Shown here piece by piece: positions 4,877-5,119 of a DNA stretch of 5,119 nt; the first letter of the stretch is position 1, and every line of letters starts with the position of its first letter. The notes under the pieces were generated by a model. The model made no database searches, was not told the origin of the DNA, and saw only the letters and a program-made list of their open reading frames with translations. The position numbers were made by a program, and so were the translations under genes. Location of the stretch: contig CAZNNT010000038.1 of the NCBI GenBank assembly GCA_964574495.1, forward strand, positions 1 to 5,119, written 5' to 3'. The DNA comes from HO2-45-28 sp964574495. GTDB taxonomy: Bacteria > Patescibacteriota > Minisyncoccia > HO2-45-28.

Positions 4877-5119
4877 TCAGCCATTTTTGCGCTCGGAACA
4901 AAATTCGCCCAGAACATGGAGCTTTTTTCTCGCGGAATTGCGAACGGATCCTCTTTCTAAAAATACGCTGAAAGCAACTCTCGCTCCAAAAAATTCGCGG
5001 GCAAAATCAACAGCGACCTGCGGGTCAAAATCTTTACAGGTAAACAAATCAAGATACAGCGTGCCGTCCCAATAATTGCTTACATGCCCCACTATGCTGG
5101 ACGTTTCTATCAGCTGCAC
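4877..5119 (-). CDS. Divergent SpeD-family pyruvoyl decarboxylase, C-terminal 80 residues (start outside window)
   Basis: The frame is open at the right edge and ends with TGA at 4879-4877. The first visible codon is GTG, but family alignment places the true start further upstream, so this is a C-terminal part. Visible residues QLIETSSIVGH (2-12) and YLDLFTCKDFDP (22-33) match the cleavage and catalytic-Cys regions of SpeD-like proteins. H12 aligns with the processing His, S7 with the Ser that becomes the pyruvoyl group, and C28 with the catalytic Cys. Differences from the complete SpeD next to it: the residue before the cleavage Ser is Thr instead of Glu, and the TWPE motif is replaced by VSNYWDG. 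SpeD homologues that decarboxylate ornithine or arginine instead of AdoMet are known, and this gene could be one; a non-identical AdoMet decarboxylase is the alternative. The stop is 92 bases before the next gene's start. Confidence 0.8.
   Translation of the reverse strand: MQLIETSSIVGHVSNYWDGTLYLDLFTCKDFDPQVAVDFAREFFGARVAFSVFLERGSVRNSARKKLHVLGEFCSERKNG

Overview
The window looks like a piece of a Patescibacteria/CPR (Parcubacteria-like) genome, probably metagenome-derived. Three things point there. SecA has a CPR-style insert in nucleotide-binding domain 1. The SecA tail carries a peptide, AFAKATAG, that I recall as the translation of a GC-rich imperfect palindrome scattered through such genomes. 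A 10-base N gap also indicates a draft scaffold. This is inference from memory of these families; no search was run. TGA is used as a stop (secA and the distal SpeD-like gene), so the UGA-Gly code of some CPR lineages does not apply. All supported genes lie on the minus strand, so the window reads right to left.

Right end (5119-4359): two different SpeD-family (pyruvoyl-dependent decarboxylase) genes in tandem. The upstream one is cut by the window edge, lacks the TWPE motif and has Thr-Ser where Glu-Ser is usual at the self-cleavage site. The downstream one is complete and keeps the AdoMet decarboxylase signature, with its own promoter and a strong Shine-Dalgarno. A rho-independent terminator begins directly after its stop codon. 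Together they suggest a polyamine module, with the upstream gene possibly acting on a different amino-acid substrate.

Middle (4322-409): a two-gene operon with its own promoter. First is a P-loop protein of the family named after archaeal cyclic 2,3-diphosphoglycerate synthetase; secA follows 8 bases later. The predicted transcription start is only a few bases before the first ATG, and neither gene has a clear Shine-Dalgarno. The secA 3' end is built from nested palindromic repeats that are translated in frame into the linker before the C-terminal zinc motif.

Left end (408-1): another palindromic repeat, the N gap, the last codons of a second SEC-C zinc motif, and the first 87 codons of a NUDIX hydrolase. 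At least 21 bases next to the gap are identical to the secA tail, so the join may be a scaffolding artefact or a real duplication of the secA end. The NUDIX gene is more AT-rich (about 37% GC by hand count over bases 1-240) than the secA stretches I looked at. Links between the left 306 bases and the rest should therefore be treated with caution.
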